Below, in pieces: positions 1 to 9,834 of a stretch of DNA of 64,000 nucleotides. Below the pieces are notes generated by a model, which searched no databases, was not told the DNA's origin, and was given only the letters and a program-made list of their open reading frames with translations. The DNA comes from Sphingomonas sp. GM_Shp_1 (GTDB taxonomy: Bacteria; Pseudomonadota; Alphaproteobacteria; Sphingomonadales; Sphingomonadaceae): NCBI RefSeq assembly GCF_026540895.1, contig NZ_JALNUR010000002.1, forward strand, positions 124,001-188,000. The letters are read 5' to 3'. The position numbers were made by a program, and so were the translations under genes. Position 1 is the first letter of the stretch, and each line of letters starts with the position of its first letter.

Positions 1-273
1 GTATGCGACGTCGGCCGGCTGGACGGAGCGCGCCTCGCCGAGCTTGTCGACCTCGACGACATAGGGCGTGACGCGGCTCTGCATCGATTGCCAGGCAAGG
101 GCTGCCGACGTGCCTGCGGTCAGGAACAGGCAGCCGAACGCCATCAGCCGCCAGTTGCGCGCCTGCACGCGCGCCGAGCCGATCCGCTCGTCCCACAGCT
201 GCCCGGCACGCTGGTAGGGTGTCTCGGGCGGCGGCGTTCGCCCGTAGCGCTGCACGCTTCGCTTGAAGACCAT
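1..273 (-). CDS. trbF: TrbF, type IV secretion inner-membrane protein (partial)
   Basis: N-terminal 91 residues of a TrbF (VirB8-like) subunit, cut by the window's left edge. The start ATG at 273 lies just after the trbL stop. The protein opens with a basic cytoplasmic stretch (MVFKRSVQRYG) followed by the family-typical TPYQRAGQLWDERIG. One membrane helix follows around residues 41-60, then the start of the periplasmic domain with TPYVVEVDKLGEA, a characteristic TrbF/VirB8 segment. In the mating-pair channel this family bridges the inner membrane and periplasm. It is last in the visible trb order E-J-L-F; trbG and trbI would be expected beyond the window. Identification is from recognisable family motifs and synteny. 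Confidence 0.93.
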   Translation of the reverse strand, partial: MVFKRSVQRYGRTPPPETPYQRAGQLWDERIGSARVQARNWRLMAFGCLFLTAGTSAALAWQSMQSRVTPYVVEVDKLGEARSVQPADVAY

Positions 274-276
274 GGT

Positions 277-1563
277 TCAGTCGTTCCTTTCCTTGATGTC
301 GGGAATGGCGGAGCCGCCGCCACGATCGCCTTGGCTGAGCGCGTGGATCGCGACTTGGCGGCGATGGCGGCTCGTCTGCTGGTCGCGCATCGCCCGCGCC
401 CAGGCGGGCATGCCGCCCTCGGCGTCGTTCGTGCCCGGCGACGCGTCGGAGGTTCGATTGAGCGCCGACCAGGCGGCGTTGCGACCTCGCTCTGCAGCAG
501 CGCCGAGCCCGAAGGTGCTTTCGATCTTCTGGGCCGCCGCACCCTTGGCAGCGGCGGCCATTCCGCCGACTGCAGAGCCGCCCGTCTCACGACCGAGCTG
601 CGCGGCGGTCGAGGCCGCGGATCCCATTGCGGTGCCGGCACGCACCGCCCCCAGCGCAGCGCCGGCCAGGGCGCGCGCGCCGCCTGCCGCCGCGCCGCCC
701 GCCAGCATCGCGATGCCGCCGGCGCCGACCGCACTCCCCAGCGCCGCGCCGGCGCCGAGTTGCGGCGCGCCTGACACAAGTCCCGAGGCGATCGAAGGCC
801 CGAAGATGCCGAGGCCGAACAGCGACAGGCTGGCAAGGACGAGGCTCATCGCCTGGCCGATGTCGGGCTCCTGACCCCGCAGCGCTTGCGTGAACTCGGC
901 GAAGAAGTTGGAGCCGATCCCGACGATGACCGCCAGCACCATCACCTTCACGCCGGACGAGACGACATTGCCCAGCACGCGCTCGGCGAGGAAGCTGGTG
1001 CGGTTCCACAGCGCGAACGGCACGAGGATGAAGCCCGCCAGGCTCGTCAGCTTGAACTCGAGGATGCAGACGAACATCTGCACCGCGAGGATGAAGAAGG
1101 CGACGATCACCAGCGCCCAGGCGAACAGCAGGATCATGATCGTCAGGAAATTGTCGAAGAAGGTCGTGAACCCGACCATCTCGCTCGCTTGATCGAGCAG
1201 CGGCCACGCCGCCGAGAAGCCGGTACCGGCGAGCCGCCCGGGTTTCAGCAGGTCGTCCGCGGACAGCGTGCCACCGCCGGCGGTCAGCCCGGCCTGCGCG
1301 AACGAGCGGAAGATGATGTCGGCAAGGCGAGAGAAGCTGTTGAGGATGAACGCGAAGGCGCCGACATAGAGGATCTTCCTGAGGAAGCGTCCGATGACAT
1401 TGTCCTCGCCGCCCATCGCCCAGAACAGGCCGGCAAGTGTGATGTCGATGCCGATCAGCGTCGCGGTCAGGAAGCCGACGTCAGGACCGAGCAGCCCGAA
1501 GCCGCTGTCGATGTAGGTGATGAACGCCTGGAGGAAGCGGTCGATGACGTTCAAGTCGTTCAA
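277..1563 (-). CDS. trbL: P-type conjugative transfer protein TrbL
   Basis: 428-residue polytopic inner-membrane protein of the VirB6/TrbL family, a channel component of the mating apparatus. The N-terminus (VIDRFLQAFITYIDSGFGLLG) is the classical TrbL opening. About five or six hydrophobic helices follow between residues 30 and 260. The C-terminal 150 residues are Ala/Gly-rich and then charged and soluble, as in other TrbL proteins. The start is a TTG at 1563: the nearby ATG is in another frame and the family N-terminus begins here. The stop is 3 bases from the trbF start, indicating one transcript. Confidence 0.93.
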   Translation of the reverse strand: MNDLNVIDRFLQAFITYIDSGFGLLGPDVGFLTATLIGIDITLAGLFWAMGGEDNVIGRFLRKILYVGAFAFILNSFSRLADIIFRSFAQAGLTAGGGTLSADDLLKPGRLAGTGFSAAWPLLDQASEMVGFTTFFDNFLTIMILLFAWALVIVAFFILAVQMFVCILEFKLTSLAGFILVPFALWNRTSFLAERVLGNVVSSGVKVMVLAVIVGIGSNFFAEFTQALRGQEPDIGQAMSLVLASLSLFGLGIFGPSIASGLVSGAPQLGAGAALGSAVGAGGIAMLAGGAAAGGARALAGAALGAVRAGTAMGSAASTAAQLGRETGGSAVGGMAAAAKGAAAQKIESTFGLGAAAERGRNAAWSALNRTSDASPGTNDAEGGMPAWARAMRDQQTSRHRRQVAIHALSQGDRGGGSAIPDIKERND

Positions 1564-1569
1564 GGCGGT

Positions 1570-1653
1570 TCATCCTGCGTCGGTAAAGGGATGTCGCGGG
1601 GCGCGGTGGGGAGCGGGACCGCACCCCGCGACGGCGACCGATGATCGGGGCAT
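1570..1653 (-). CDS. possible minimal TrbK-like entry-exclusion lipoprotein ORF
   Basis: A 27-codon ORF sits exactly where trbK lies in trbJ-trbK-trbL operons. It begins GTG-ATG (start at 1656 or 1653) and ends just before the trbL start. It contains VAVAGCGPAP, and V-A-G-C fits a lipobox consensus. Against a real lipoprotein: only about ten residues precede the cysteine, there is little hydrophobic length, and the whole product is far shorter than known TrbK proteins. It may be a decayed trbK or chance. Position and the lipobox-like tetrad are the only evidence. Confidence 0.25.
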   Translation of the reverse strand: MPRSSVAVAGCGPAPHRAPRHPFTDAG

Positions 1654-1694
1654 CACCGGCCGCCGGCCGGATCGAGCCTGTCTACGCCGTGGGG

Positions 1695-2447
1695 CTATTG
1701 GGACGTGTAGGCTGATCCGGAGCCGAGGAACTTCCTGGTCGCCACGCGTGCCTCTTGCGCCTGCGTCGCGCGCCGTGCCTGCTCGATCGCCTCGCTACGG
1801 AACTGCGCGGCCATCATCTGCTGGAGCTGGAACTGCTGTTTGGCAGTCAGGGCAAGGAGCTGGTTGGTGGCCTGCTGTGCCTGGAGGGAACCTTCCGCGC
1901 CTTGGCTGCGCGCGACGATGTCGGCGAGCGCCTGTGTGTCGGCCCGGACGTTCTCGACGACCTGCGCCTGCACCGTCATCGTCTGGCGGAAGGCACCCAT
2001 GCTGGCATCGAGCCGCGCGCGGGCATCCCGCACGCGGGTGTCGGTGCGGAGCGCCGAGGAGAAGTCGGCGGGAAACAGCGATTTGAACTGGTCGTCGAGC
2101 TGGCCGACCCGGAAGTCGATCGCCTGCGCCCGGCCCATCAGCCGGTCGATCTCGGCAAGCTTCTGCTTGAGTGCATCCAGCTGCGGGAAATCGATGCGGC
2201 TTAGGTTCTTGCCCATGGCAACCAGCATCTGCGCCTCATTCTGGAGCTGCTGGATCTGCTGGTTGACGCTCTGCAGCGTGCGCGCGGCGGTCAGGATGTT
2301 CTGCGCATAGTTTCGCGGATCGAACACGATCCCGCCGAACTGCGCATGGGCCGGCGTCGCCGCCGACATGACCCCCATGATGAAACTGCCCCTGGCAGCG
2401 GCGGCGAGCATGGCGGCGATGACGCGGCGGCGGTCGAGGAACGGCAT
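1695..2447 (-). CDS. trbJ: P-type conjugative transfer protein TrbJ
   Basis: 250-residue VirB5-like protein, a minor pilus/adhesin component in the periplasm. An N-terminal signal sequence ends near AHAQ. The next segment (FGGIVFDPRNYAQNILTAAR) is the TrbJ/VirB5 signature, and the rest is predicted long alpha helix rich in Gln and Ala (NQQIQQLQNEAQ, QQFQLQQMMAAQ). The ATG at 2447 was chosen because GGAG lies about 7 bases upstream and the signal peptide starts there; the longer open frame upstream is antisense to intergenic DNA and the next gene. trbJ usually follows trbE directly, but here about 2.8 kb of foreign genes lie between them, so it probably relies on a different promoter or on read-through of hipBA. 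Confidence 0.9.
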   Translation of the reverse strand: MPFLDRRRVIAAMLAAAARGSFIMGVMSAATPAHAQFGGIVFDPRNYAQNILTAARTLQSVNQQIQQLQNEAQMLVAMGKNLSRIDFPQLDALKQKLAEIDRLMGRAQAIDFRVGQLDDQFKSLFPADFSSALRTDTRVRDARARLDASMGAFRQTMTVQAQVVENVRADTQALADIVARSQGAEGSLQAQQATNQLLALTAKQQFQLQQMMAAQFRSEAIEQARRATQAQEARVATRKFLGSGSAYTSQ

Positions 2448-2641
2448 GACGATCTCCAGTGCTTTGGCACCCGCACCCGCGTCGATCGCGGTCGGGCTCG
2501 GCATGGAGTGTCGGCCTCTCAGCGCCGCGGCGTCAGATACCGGCTGGGGTCTGCACGGGACCTTGTGGGGACAATCACGAAACCTTCCCCAAAGACCCGG
2601 CAGTTGTTGTGGCCAGACTTCGACGTCGCTATGCGTGGCAC

Positions 2642-3727
2642 ATGAGTAATACAGCCAATCTTCTGAAGCGAACAGTTCACGTAGGCTTGATTGCGCTGCT
2701 AGCTTGCGCCTCGATGGCGGACGCCAGAGCCAACGCCTCTCTGCCGGATATGACCACGGCTCTCCGAGAACTGCACGTGGAGAGTGCTTCGGTCGCCGTG
2801 ATCCGCAACGGACGGATCGTCTCGACGGGCGCCTGGGGCATGGCAGGGCCAAACCGGGCGGCGACCGTCGCCACGCCCTATAATCTCGCCTCGCTGACGA
2901 AGCCGCTGACGGCGGAAGTCATCCTGCGCCTGGTGTCAGCTGACAGGCTGTCGCTCGACGAGCCGATGGATCGCTACTGGAGCGATCCCGACCTGTCGCG
3001 TGATCCCCGGCGGATGAAGCTCACCGTCCGCATGGCGCTGAGCCATCGCACCGGGTTGCCAAACTGGCGCGATGCCAAGGGGCTGGCGTTCGATCATGAT
3101 CCTGGCACGACGACCGGCTATTCGGGCGAGGGGTATCAATATGCCGCGCGCTACGCCGAGCGTCGCACCGGGCAGTCGTTCGAGACGCTGGCTGGCCGCT
3201 GGCTGTTCGCACCTGCCCACATGCGCGCTTCCGGGTATGTGTCGGCGCAAGGCGAGGCGGCGCCGATCGCCGTGCCCTACGACGACGCCGGCAAGCCGCT
3301 CCCTGTAGAGCGTGTGACGCGCTACAACGCTGCCGATCTCGCGCACGCGACAGCGCGTGATTATGCGCGCTTCCTCATCGATGCGCGCAACGACAGGGGC
3401 CTGGTCGCGTCCGTCGCGGCGGAGCGCAGCAAATCGCAGGCCGATCTGACGCCCGGAATATGTGCCGGATCGAAGGCAGCCAGCTGTCCACCCTGGACCG
3501 GCTTTGGCTTCGGCTGGCAGCTTCTCGGATTTCCCGGAGGCACAACGATGCTCCACACCGGCAAGGATGCCGGGGCCTTCACCTTCGCCGCGATCGATCG
3601 TGCGAGCGGCGACGGCATCGTGATCCTGACCAACAGCGACAACGGATGGCGGGTCATCCTGCCTATCCTCGAACGCACCGGCAGCGACCCGAAGCTGATC
3701 GCCTTCCTGCGTGGCCAGATGAACTGA
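2642..3727 (+). CDS. serine hydrolase, beta-lactamase/class C family, exported
   Basis: 361-residue protein with an N-terminal signal sequence (hydrophobic stretch around residues 13-28, Ala-rich cleavage region). Beta-lactamase-fold signatures: SLTK at residues 84-87 (nucleophile Ser84, Lys87), YSGEGY in the place of the YxN motif, and LHTGKDAG near the C-terminus matching the H/KTG element. The family includes esterases, D-aminopeptidases and penicillin-binding-like enzymes; the substrate cannot be read from sequence. The Y-S-G instead of Y-x-N argues against a classical AmpC. It is on the plus strand inside an otherwise minus-strand trb operon, so it is cargo rather than a transfer gene. 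The start ATG 2642 opens the signal peptide. Confidence 0.85.
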   Translation: MSNTANLLKRTVHVGLIALLACASMADARANASLPDMTTALRELHVESASVAVIRNGRIVSTGAWGMAGPNRAATVATPYNLASLTKPLTAEVILRLVSADRLSLDEPMDRYWSDPDLSRDPRRMKLTVRMALSHRTGLPNWRDAKGLAFDHDPGTTTGYSGEGYQYAARYAERRTGQSFETLAGRWLFAPAHMRASGYVSAQGEAAPIAVPYDDAGKPLPVERVTRYNAADLAHATARDYARFLIDARNDRGLVASVAAERSKSQADLTPGICAGSKAASCPPWTGFGFGWQLLGFPGGTTMLHTGKDAGAFTFAAIDRASGDGIVILTNSDNGWRVILPILERTGSDPKLIAFLRGQMN

Positions 3728-3855
3728 CAGGACCAAGGTCATGCTGACTGCCCTTGCCGCCGCCGCAGTCCTGCGGACGACGGCTCCGTGCTCACGTCCT
3801 TCTCGTCTTCGTTGCAGTTTAGCCGAGCGGTAGCAGGCGACCAATCGCGATCGGT

Positions 3856-4681
3856 TCAGACTTGGCCGCGGATCGTGGCGGCGCGCTCCGCGAGTACGGC
3901 CGCCGGCCCTTCAAGCTCGTAGAAGGCAAAGGGATTGAGGAATTGCCGTCCCCAGAACAGCGCCCTGTCCACCGGCCCCAGGCTCGCCTCGTCGCACAGC
4001 GCGAGCCATTGCGCGCCAATGGTCTCGATCTGCCTGGACACGATCGCAATGGCCTGGTCGGACGTCATATGGAAGTCGCCGGCGGCGGCCAGGCAGGTGG
4101 CGATCTGGCTCGAGCGGTGCCGGCCCACAATCAGCATCGCTTGGCTGGCTTCCTCGCCGGCTCGCGCCTGTGGGCAAATGTCGTAGGCGGGCGTCAGGGC
4201 GAGCTGCGCCCCATCCCAGAACGCGGCGTGGTTGCGCGTATGATCGTCGACATTGCCGACCAGGATGTTGAACGTCAGCCGCGCGAACAGCTCGTGCAGG
4301 GTCGCGGTCGGATTGATGAAGCGGAAGCGTATCTTCTCGGCAAGATCCTGATAGCTCGCATAGCGCGCCTGCATCTCGTCGAGCTCAAGGATGGTGAGCG
4401 CCGATACCATCGCCCGGCGGTGCCAGTCATTCCCGGTCGGCACCGTCGCGTATCGCGCTCGCCATCGCAAGTGTGCCGAGGGGTGCGATGAGTTCGCCCA
4501 CGAGCGGGAGTTCCGGCATATAAAGCGGGATGGCGTCGGTCCGCTCGCGATACGAACGGCCATACATGAACTGGATACGCTCGCCGTCGGATACCAGCCG
4601 GCCAGCAACGACCGGCTTCGTGGCTCCGGGCAGCCAGGTCCAGACAAAGGCCTCGCGCGGATGGGGCAGCTTAGAAGTCAT
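3856..4681 (-). pseudogene. hipA: hipA kinase-toxin pseudogene (internal deletion plus frameshift)
   Basis: Two HipA pieces lie in different frames. The first (start 4681) covers the N-terminal beta domain with AIPLYMPELPLVGELIAPLG, then reaches a stop just after IRDGADRE near 4427. The second frame resumes from about 4445 with the C-terminal kinase half: AMVSALTILELDEM, ATLHELFARLTFNILVGNVDDHTRNHAAF (catalytic-loop region) and the DIC motif of LTPAYDICPQ. Intact HipA is about 400-440 residues; the missing middle (roughly 150 or more residues, including the ATP-binding part) shows an internal deletion fused out of frame. The toxin is therefore probably dead. The start overlaps the end of hipB, the usual operon arrangement. 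Confidence 0.85.
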
Positions 4682-5009
4682 CGCTGAAGCTCAACGGCCT
4701 CGGCCGCACGCGGCGAGGGAGCAGTGCGAGGCGCTTGCCCGCTTCGTCGAGCCGCATCGACACCCCCTGTGCATCCTCTTCGAACAGCGGAATGCCGAGG
4801 ATGGCACACGCCTCGAAGGCAAGTCCCAGTTCGACCTTCGGATCACCCCTTTCCAGCCGATGCAAGGTGCTGCGGTCGACGCCGAGCCGGTCCGCCAAGT
4901 CTTGCGCGGTCATCCTGCGCGACTTGCGCTCGAGCTGCACCAGCATGCCGAGGAGCTCTACAGCGGCAATCGTATAACGTGCGTAACTGCGCTTCTTTGA
5001 AGCAGGCAT
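4671..5009 (-). CDS. hipB: HipB-type antitoxin / XRE-family repressor
   Basis: 112-residue DNA-binding protein. A Cro/C1 helix-turn-helix is clear at about residues 33-60 (MTAQDLADRLGVDRSTLHRLERG), followed by the HipB-like AFEACAILGIPLFEED. The C-terminus is basic (RRVRPRPLSF) before a short acidic end. It precedes and overlaps hipA by about 11 bases, as in type II hipBA modules, where HipB represses the operon and neutralises HipA. With hipA broken it may survive only as an autorepressor. Start ATG 5009 was chosen because it immediately precedes the conserved helical N-terminus; a longer frame upstream covers the operator region. Confidence 0.85.
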   Translation of the reverse strand: MPASKKRSYARYTIAAVELLGMLVQLERKSRRMTAQDLADRLGVDRSTLHRLERGDPKVELGLAFEACAILGIPLFEEDAQGVSMRLDEAGKRLALLPRRVRPRPLSFSDDF

Positions 5010-5099
5010 CTGTGGCACCCATCCGGCATCAGGCGGGTTAACGCGTGATGTATCCGGCAAATGTAATCTCAAACATCCATTGTCAATCCTTCTGCTGCA

Positions 5100-5134
5100 T
5101 GTATCCATCATTAGAAAGGTTAATGATGGATACA
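5100..5134. promoter_or_regulatory. probable HipB operator: perfect 14-bp inverted repeat
   Basis: TGTATCCATCATTA at 5100-5113 and its exact reverse complement at 5121-5134 are separated by 7 bases, about 90 bp upstream of hipB. The arms contain TATCC and GGATA, the half-sites known for E. coli HipB, although the spacing differs (E. coli uses 8 bases between them). Further partial copies (gtatccgg near 5050, acatccattg near 5073) lie towards hipB. Binding by this HipB is inferred. Confidence 0.65.
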
Positions 5135-5291
5135 TCCATCGATCATGTCCCATCGCCAACGGCTCGTCTTTCGCGGTAGAAAGACCCAAGGCGATCGATT
5201 TTTGCCATTATCGCGCATCTCGAATGCACGATGATCTCAGACCGAGGCAGCCTAGCTGTGACCGCAGCAGGCGTCGCGTAATTCTGCATCG

Positions 5292-7757
5292 CTAGAGTGA
5301 TGCTCCGCCAGGTTCCGGCTGCGGGGCATCGGCCATGAGGTCGGCCGCCCAATCGAGGCCAGCGTCGCGAAGGAAGGCACTGGCGAAGCCATCGCGGCCA
5401 TGTTCGGCGAGCACAGCATTGATCCGCTTCTGCGTCGCCGGGTCCGACGCGCCGCACAGCGCGAGTGCGATGGGACCAAGCCCCAGCTCGAACAGCCGGT
5501 TCCCGCGCGCCGACTGGAGGTAGTAATGGCGCTTGGGGGTCGCCCGGGCGATCAGCTCGACCTGTCGGTCGTTGAGACCGAAGCGCGCGTAGAAGTCATG
5601 GCCCTGCGGTTCGACCGCCCGGTCGTTGGGCAGCAGGATCCGCTGCGGGCAGCTTTCGATGATCGCGGGCGCGATCGCCGAGCCCGCGATGTCGGCGAGG
5701 CTCTGTGTCGCGAAGACGACTGCGACATTCTTCTTGCGCAGCACCTTCAGCCATTCGCGGATACGCGCGGCGAACAGTGGGTGGTCGAGGAAGATCCACG
5801 CCTCGTCGAGGACCAGCAGCGTCGGGCGCCCGTCGAACCGCGCCTCCAGCCGGTGAAAGAGATAGGTCAGCACCGGCGCGACCGCGCTGGCCTGGCCCAT
5901 CAGCGCCTCGGTCTCGAAGCATTGGACATCGGCAAGGTCGAGTTGCTGCTCGGACGCGTCGAGCAATCGGCCGTGCGGTCCCTCCAGTGTGTAGGGCTGG
6001 AGCGCGAGGCGCAACGCGTTGGACTGGAGCAGCAGTGCGAGGCCGGTCATGGTCCGCTCGTCACGCGGGGCGGAGGCAAGGCAGCCTAGCGCAGTCCAGA
6101 TCGCGTCCTTTACGTCAGGGGTAACCGGCACGCCCTCGTGCGCCAGCAGCGCCGCGATCCATTCGGCGGCCCAGCCTCGTTCAGCGGCATCGTCGATATC
6201 GGCGAGCGGTTGGAAAGCGAGCGTCGTGCCGTCCGCCTCCGCCGCGCCCAGCGCATGGTGCGCCCCGCCCATCGCCAGCACCGACGCACGCGCGCTGTAG
6301 CCCTTGTCGAAGATATAGACCTGGGCTTGGCGATAGCGGCGGAACTGGAGCGCGATCAGGTTCAGAAGCACCGACTTGCCGGCGCCCGTCGGCCCGACCA
6401 CCATCATGTGCCCGACATCGCCGACATGGGTCGACAACCGAAACGGCGTCGATCCGGCGGTCTTGGCGACGAGCAGCGGCGGCGCTTCCTGGCTCGTGAC
6501 CGCGGCGAGATGGTCGTTGCCGGCCGGGCCGGCCCAGACCGAGGAAAGCGGCATCAAATGCGTGAGGTTGAGCGTGTGCACCAGCGGCTGCCGGACATTG
6601 GCATAGGCGTGGCCGGGCAGGGACGACAGCCAGGCCTCGACCGCATTCACCGTCTCGCGCTTGGCGGTGAAGCCGAGTCCGTTGACGATCCGCTCGACCG
6701 CGCGGACCTTGTCCTCGACGGCTTCCCGGCTGCGGTCGCTGACCGTGATCGTCGTCGTCAGATAGCCGAAGGCGACATGGTCGCCGCCGAGCACTTGGAG
6801 CGCCTGGTCGGCATCGGCGACCTTGTTGTCGGCATCGCTGTCGAGCAGCTGCGCCGGGGTGTTGTACATGACCTCGCGCAGCAGCGCGGTGACCGACTTG
6901 CGCTTGTTGAACCACTGCCGCCGGAGTGAAGTGAGCGTCTTGGTCGCCTGAGTCTTGTCGAGCGGGATGAAGCGCGTGGCCCAGCGATAGCCGAAATCCT
7001 GATGATTGAGCGCGTCGAGGATGCCGGGGCAGCTGAGATTCGGAAAGCCCAGTACCGTCAGCGTGCGCACATGCAGTTGCCCGAGCATGAGCTCCAGCCC
7101 GCCGACCAGCGGCGTGTCGGCGAGGATGCCGTCGAGATACATCGGGGTCTCAGGGACCGCGACGGGATGGCCCCGGTCGGAGACGGTGCCATGCAGGAAG
7201 GTCAGCGTCTCGCGGTCGTCGAGCGGACGCACCGACGCCATGACGCCCGACAGCAGGTCGAGCACGCGATCGGTCTCCGCGACGAACGAAGCGAGCGTAC
7301 CCCGCCAGTCGCGCTCCCGGTCGCTGTCGGGGCGCTCGACTAGGCTCCGCCCGGCACGGTCCGCCGTGTCCGCCGGTGGCAGCCAGGTCAGTGTCAGGTG
7401 ATAGCGGCTCTCGAAATGCGTGCCCGCGGCCTCGAACGCCGCCCGGCGCTCGCGATCGACGAGCCAGCTCGCCGGGTCGGGAAAGTCGCTGTCGGGATAG
7501 GCCAGGGCCTCGCGCCGCTCGGCGTCGAAGAACAAGGCCCAGCCGCTGCCCAGACGCTTGAGCGCGTTGTTCGCCCGTGCGCAGGCGCCGACCAACTCGG
7601 CCTCGGTGGCGGATTCGAGATCGGGGCCGCGGAAGGCGAGCACCCGCAGGAAGCTGCCGTCCTTGTTCAGCACCACGCCCGGGGCGACCAGCGCCGCCCA
7701 AGGCAGGTGATCGGCGAGCCGCTCGGCACGGTCGCGATATTCGCCGAGGTACATCAT
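5292..7757 (-). CDS. trbE: TrbE, VirB4-type conjugation ATPase
   Basis: 821-residue ATPase that powers assembly and transport in the type IV secretion channel. The N-terminal CagE/TrbE/VirB4 region opens with MMYLGEYRDRAERLADHLPW, a typical TrbE start. Walker A GPTGAGKS is at about residues 453-460, Walker B LLVLDEAWIF at about 645, and a VVFATQS motif follows. The length is normal for the family. Its start overlaps nothing but is 10 bases after the trbD stop. Downstream, where trbJ would normally be, comes the hipBA insertion. Confidence 0.96.
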   Translation of the reverse strand: MMYLGEYRDRAERLADHLPWAALVAPGVVLNKDGSFLRVLAFRGPDLESATEAELVGACARANNALKRLGSGWALFFDAERREALAYPDSDFPDPASWLVDRERRAAFEAAGTHFESRYHLTLTWLPPADTADRAGRSLVERPDSDRERDWRGTLASFVAETDRVLDLLSGVMASVRPLDDRETLTFLHGTVSDRGHPVAVPETPMYLDGILADTPLVGGLELMLGQLHVRTLTVLGFPNLSCPGILDALNHQDFGYRWATRFIPLDKTQATKTLTSLRRQWFNKRKSVTALLREVMYNTPAQLLDSDADNKVADADQALQVLGGDHVAFGYLTTTITVSDRSREAVEDKVRAVERIVNGLGFTAKRETVNAVEAWLSSLPGHAYANVRQPLVHTLNLTHLMPLSSVWAGPAGNDHLAAVTSQEAPPLLVAKTAGSTPFRLSTHVGDVGHMMVVGPTGAGKSVLLNLIALQFRRYRQAQVYIFDKGYSARASVLAMGGAHHALGAAEADGTTLAFQPLADIDDAAERGWAAEWIAALLAHEGVPVTPDVKDAIWTALGCLASAPRDERTMTGLALLLQSNALRLALQPYTLEGPHGRLLDASEQQLDLADVQCFETEALMGQASAVAPVLTYLFHRLEARFDGRPTLLVLDEAWIFLDHPLFAARIREWLKVLRKKNVAVVFATQSLADIAGSAIAPAIIESCPQRILLPNDRAVEPQGHDFYARFGLNDRQVELIARATPKRHYYLQSARGNRLFELGLGPIALALCGASDPATQKRINAVLAEHGRDGFASAFLRDAGLDWAADLMADAPQPEPGGASL

Positions 7758-7767
7758 GCCATCTGGC

Positions 7768-8052
7768 TCAGCATGCGAGATATCCCTTCTGGCGGATGTG
7801 ACGGAGCAGGACCGGCGCGAAGTCGGGATCGCGGCGCGCCGCCATCACCGCGGCGCTGTGGCCGACGGCCCAGAGCAGCACCCCGGCCACCCATTGCTGG
7901 AGGCCGAGGCCGACCGCGGCGGCCAGTGTCCCGTTGATGATCGCGAGCCCGCGGGGTGCGCCGCCGAGCAGCAGCGGCGCGCCGAGCGAATGATGGATCG
8001 TCACCTCGAAGCCATCGAGGTGCCGGCCGGTATCGGTCGCCGGGGCGGTCAT
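7768..8052 (-). CDS. trbD: TrbD, small type IV secretion membrane protein
   Basis: 94-residue VirB3-like protein. It opens MTAPATDTGRHLDGFEVTIH and carries a hydrophobic central segment (APRGLAIINGTLAAAVGLGLQQWVAGVLLWAVGH) that forms one or two membrane helices. The pattern 'GFEVPIHRSL...LLGGAPR' is the usual TrbD N-terminal region. ATG 8052 overlaps the trbC stop by four bases (ATGA), indicating translational coupling. It is thought to work with TrbE at the inner membrane. Confidence 0.92.
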   Translation of the reverse strand: MTAPATDTGRHLDGFEVTIHHSLGAPLLLGGAPRGLAIINGTLAAAVGLGLQQWVAGVLLWAVGHSAAVMAARRDPDFAPVLLRHIRQKGYLAC

Positions 8053-8386
8053 GCGACCAGCGCCCCGCCGCCGAAGCTGAAGAAGGACAGGAAGAAGCTC
8101 GACGCGGCGAACGCGATCGACAGGCCGAAGACGATCTGGATGAGGCGCCGGAACCCACCTGCGGTTTCGCCGAACGCCAGCGTCAGCCCCGTCGTTATGA
8201 TGATGATCACCGCGACGATCTTGGCGACCGGCCCCTGCACGGACTCGAGCACCTGTTGCAGCGGTTCTTCCCACGGCATGCCCGAGCCGGCCGCCTGGAC
8301 CTGGGTCGCGAAGGTCAGGGCGAGGCCGATCGCTGCACCGGCGATGAGATTCCGCCGAGCGGTCGGGCGCGTGATGGAAAGACGGG

Positions 8387-8390
<4 letters not shown>
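8049..8390 (-). CDS. trbC: TrbC, conjugative pilin (VirB2-like)
   Basis: 113-residue pilin precursor. An N-terminal signal region (ARRNLIAGAAIGLALTFATQVQA) is followed by mature sequence starting near AGSGMPWEEPLQ, and then two membrane helices typical of VirB2/TrbC (VAKIVAVIIIITTGLTLAFGE and LIQIVFGLSIAFAASSFFL). In P-type systems the pilin is matured by TraF, and a TraF-like peptidase is encoded at 53.0-53.6 kb. It overlaps trbD by ATGA and trbB by four bases. Confidence 0.94.
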
Positions 8391-9387
<997 letters not shown>

Positions 9388-9391
<4 letters not shown>

Positions 9392-9831
9392 CGGTCGCTT
9401 CCCCGCGTGAGACGAATCGCATCCGCGTCCTGCACCGATCCCCCCAGCGAACGGCGTCCGGTCGAGACCTGTCGCCCCACCTGCGTCACGAAGGCCTCGA
9501 AGCGCTTGGCGCCGAGCGCGCGACCGGCGGTATCGTTCTCGGCCAGCGGGGTCTGGATCGAGAGTTCGAACCGGATGAACAACGCCAGCGTCTCGAGGAT
9601 GACATAGGTGTCCCGGTCGACCCGCCCGATTGCGTGCGTCAGCCGGTCGAGCCGGATCGCGAACCGGTCCTCCAGCTCGGACGCCCCGCGCCGGTTGAGC
9701 CAGGCGGTGACCGCATCGACGAGGATTGCCGACTTGGTCGCGCCGGGTTTGGCCGCGAGTGCCTCCAGCCGGTCGGACAGCGGTCTCGGGAGAAAGAGTT
9801 GATGGCGCACCTTGTCGCTCGTCTTGTCCAT
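9388..9831 (-). CDS. CopG/ribbon-helix-helix family protein of the traG-trbB interval
   Basis: 147-residue protein with an N-terminal ribbon-helix-helix motif (KVRHQLFLPRPLSDRLEALAAKPGATKSAILVDAVTAWL, about residues 7-46), followed by a helical region. Genes of this type regularly sit between traG and trbB in alphaproteobacterial trb loci. It probably binds DNA to regulate transfer, but its role here is inferred from position. It starts 3 bases after the traG stop and overlaps trbB. Confidence 0.88.
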
Positions 9832-9834
9832 CGC

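Noticed and set aside
886..1644. 252-codon open frame on the plus strand
   Set aside because: Antisense to trbL; charged low-complexity translation typical of a shadow frame.
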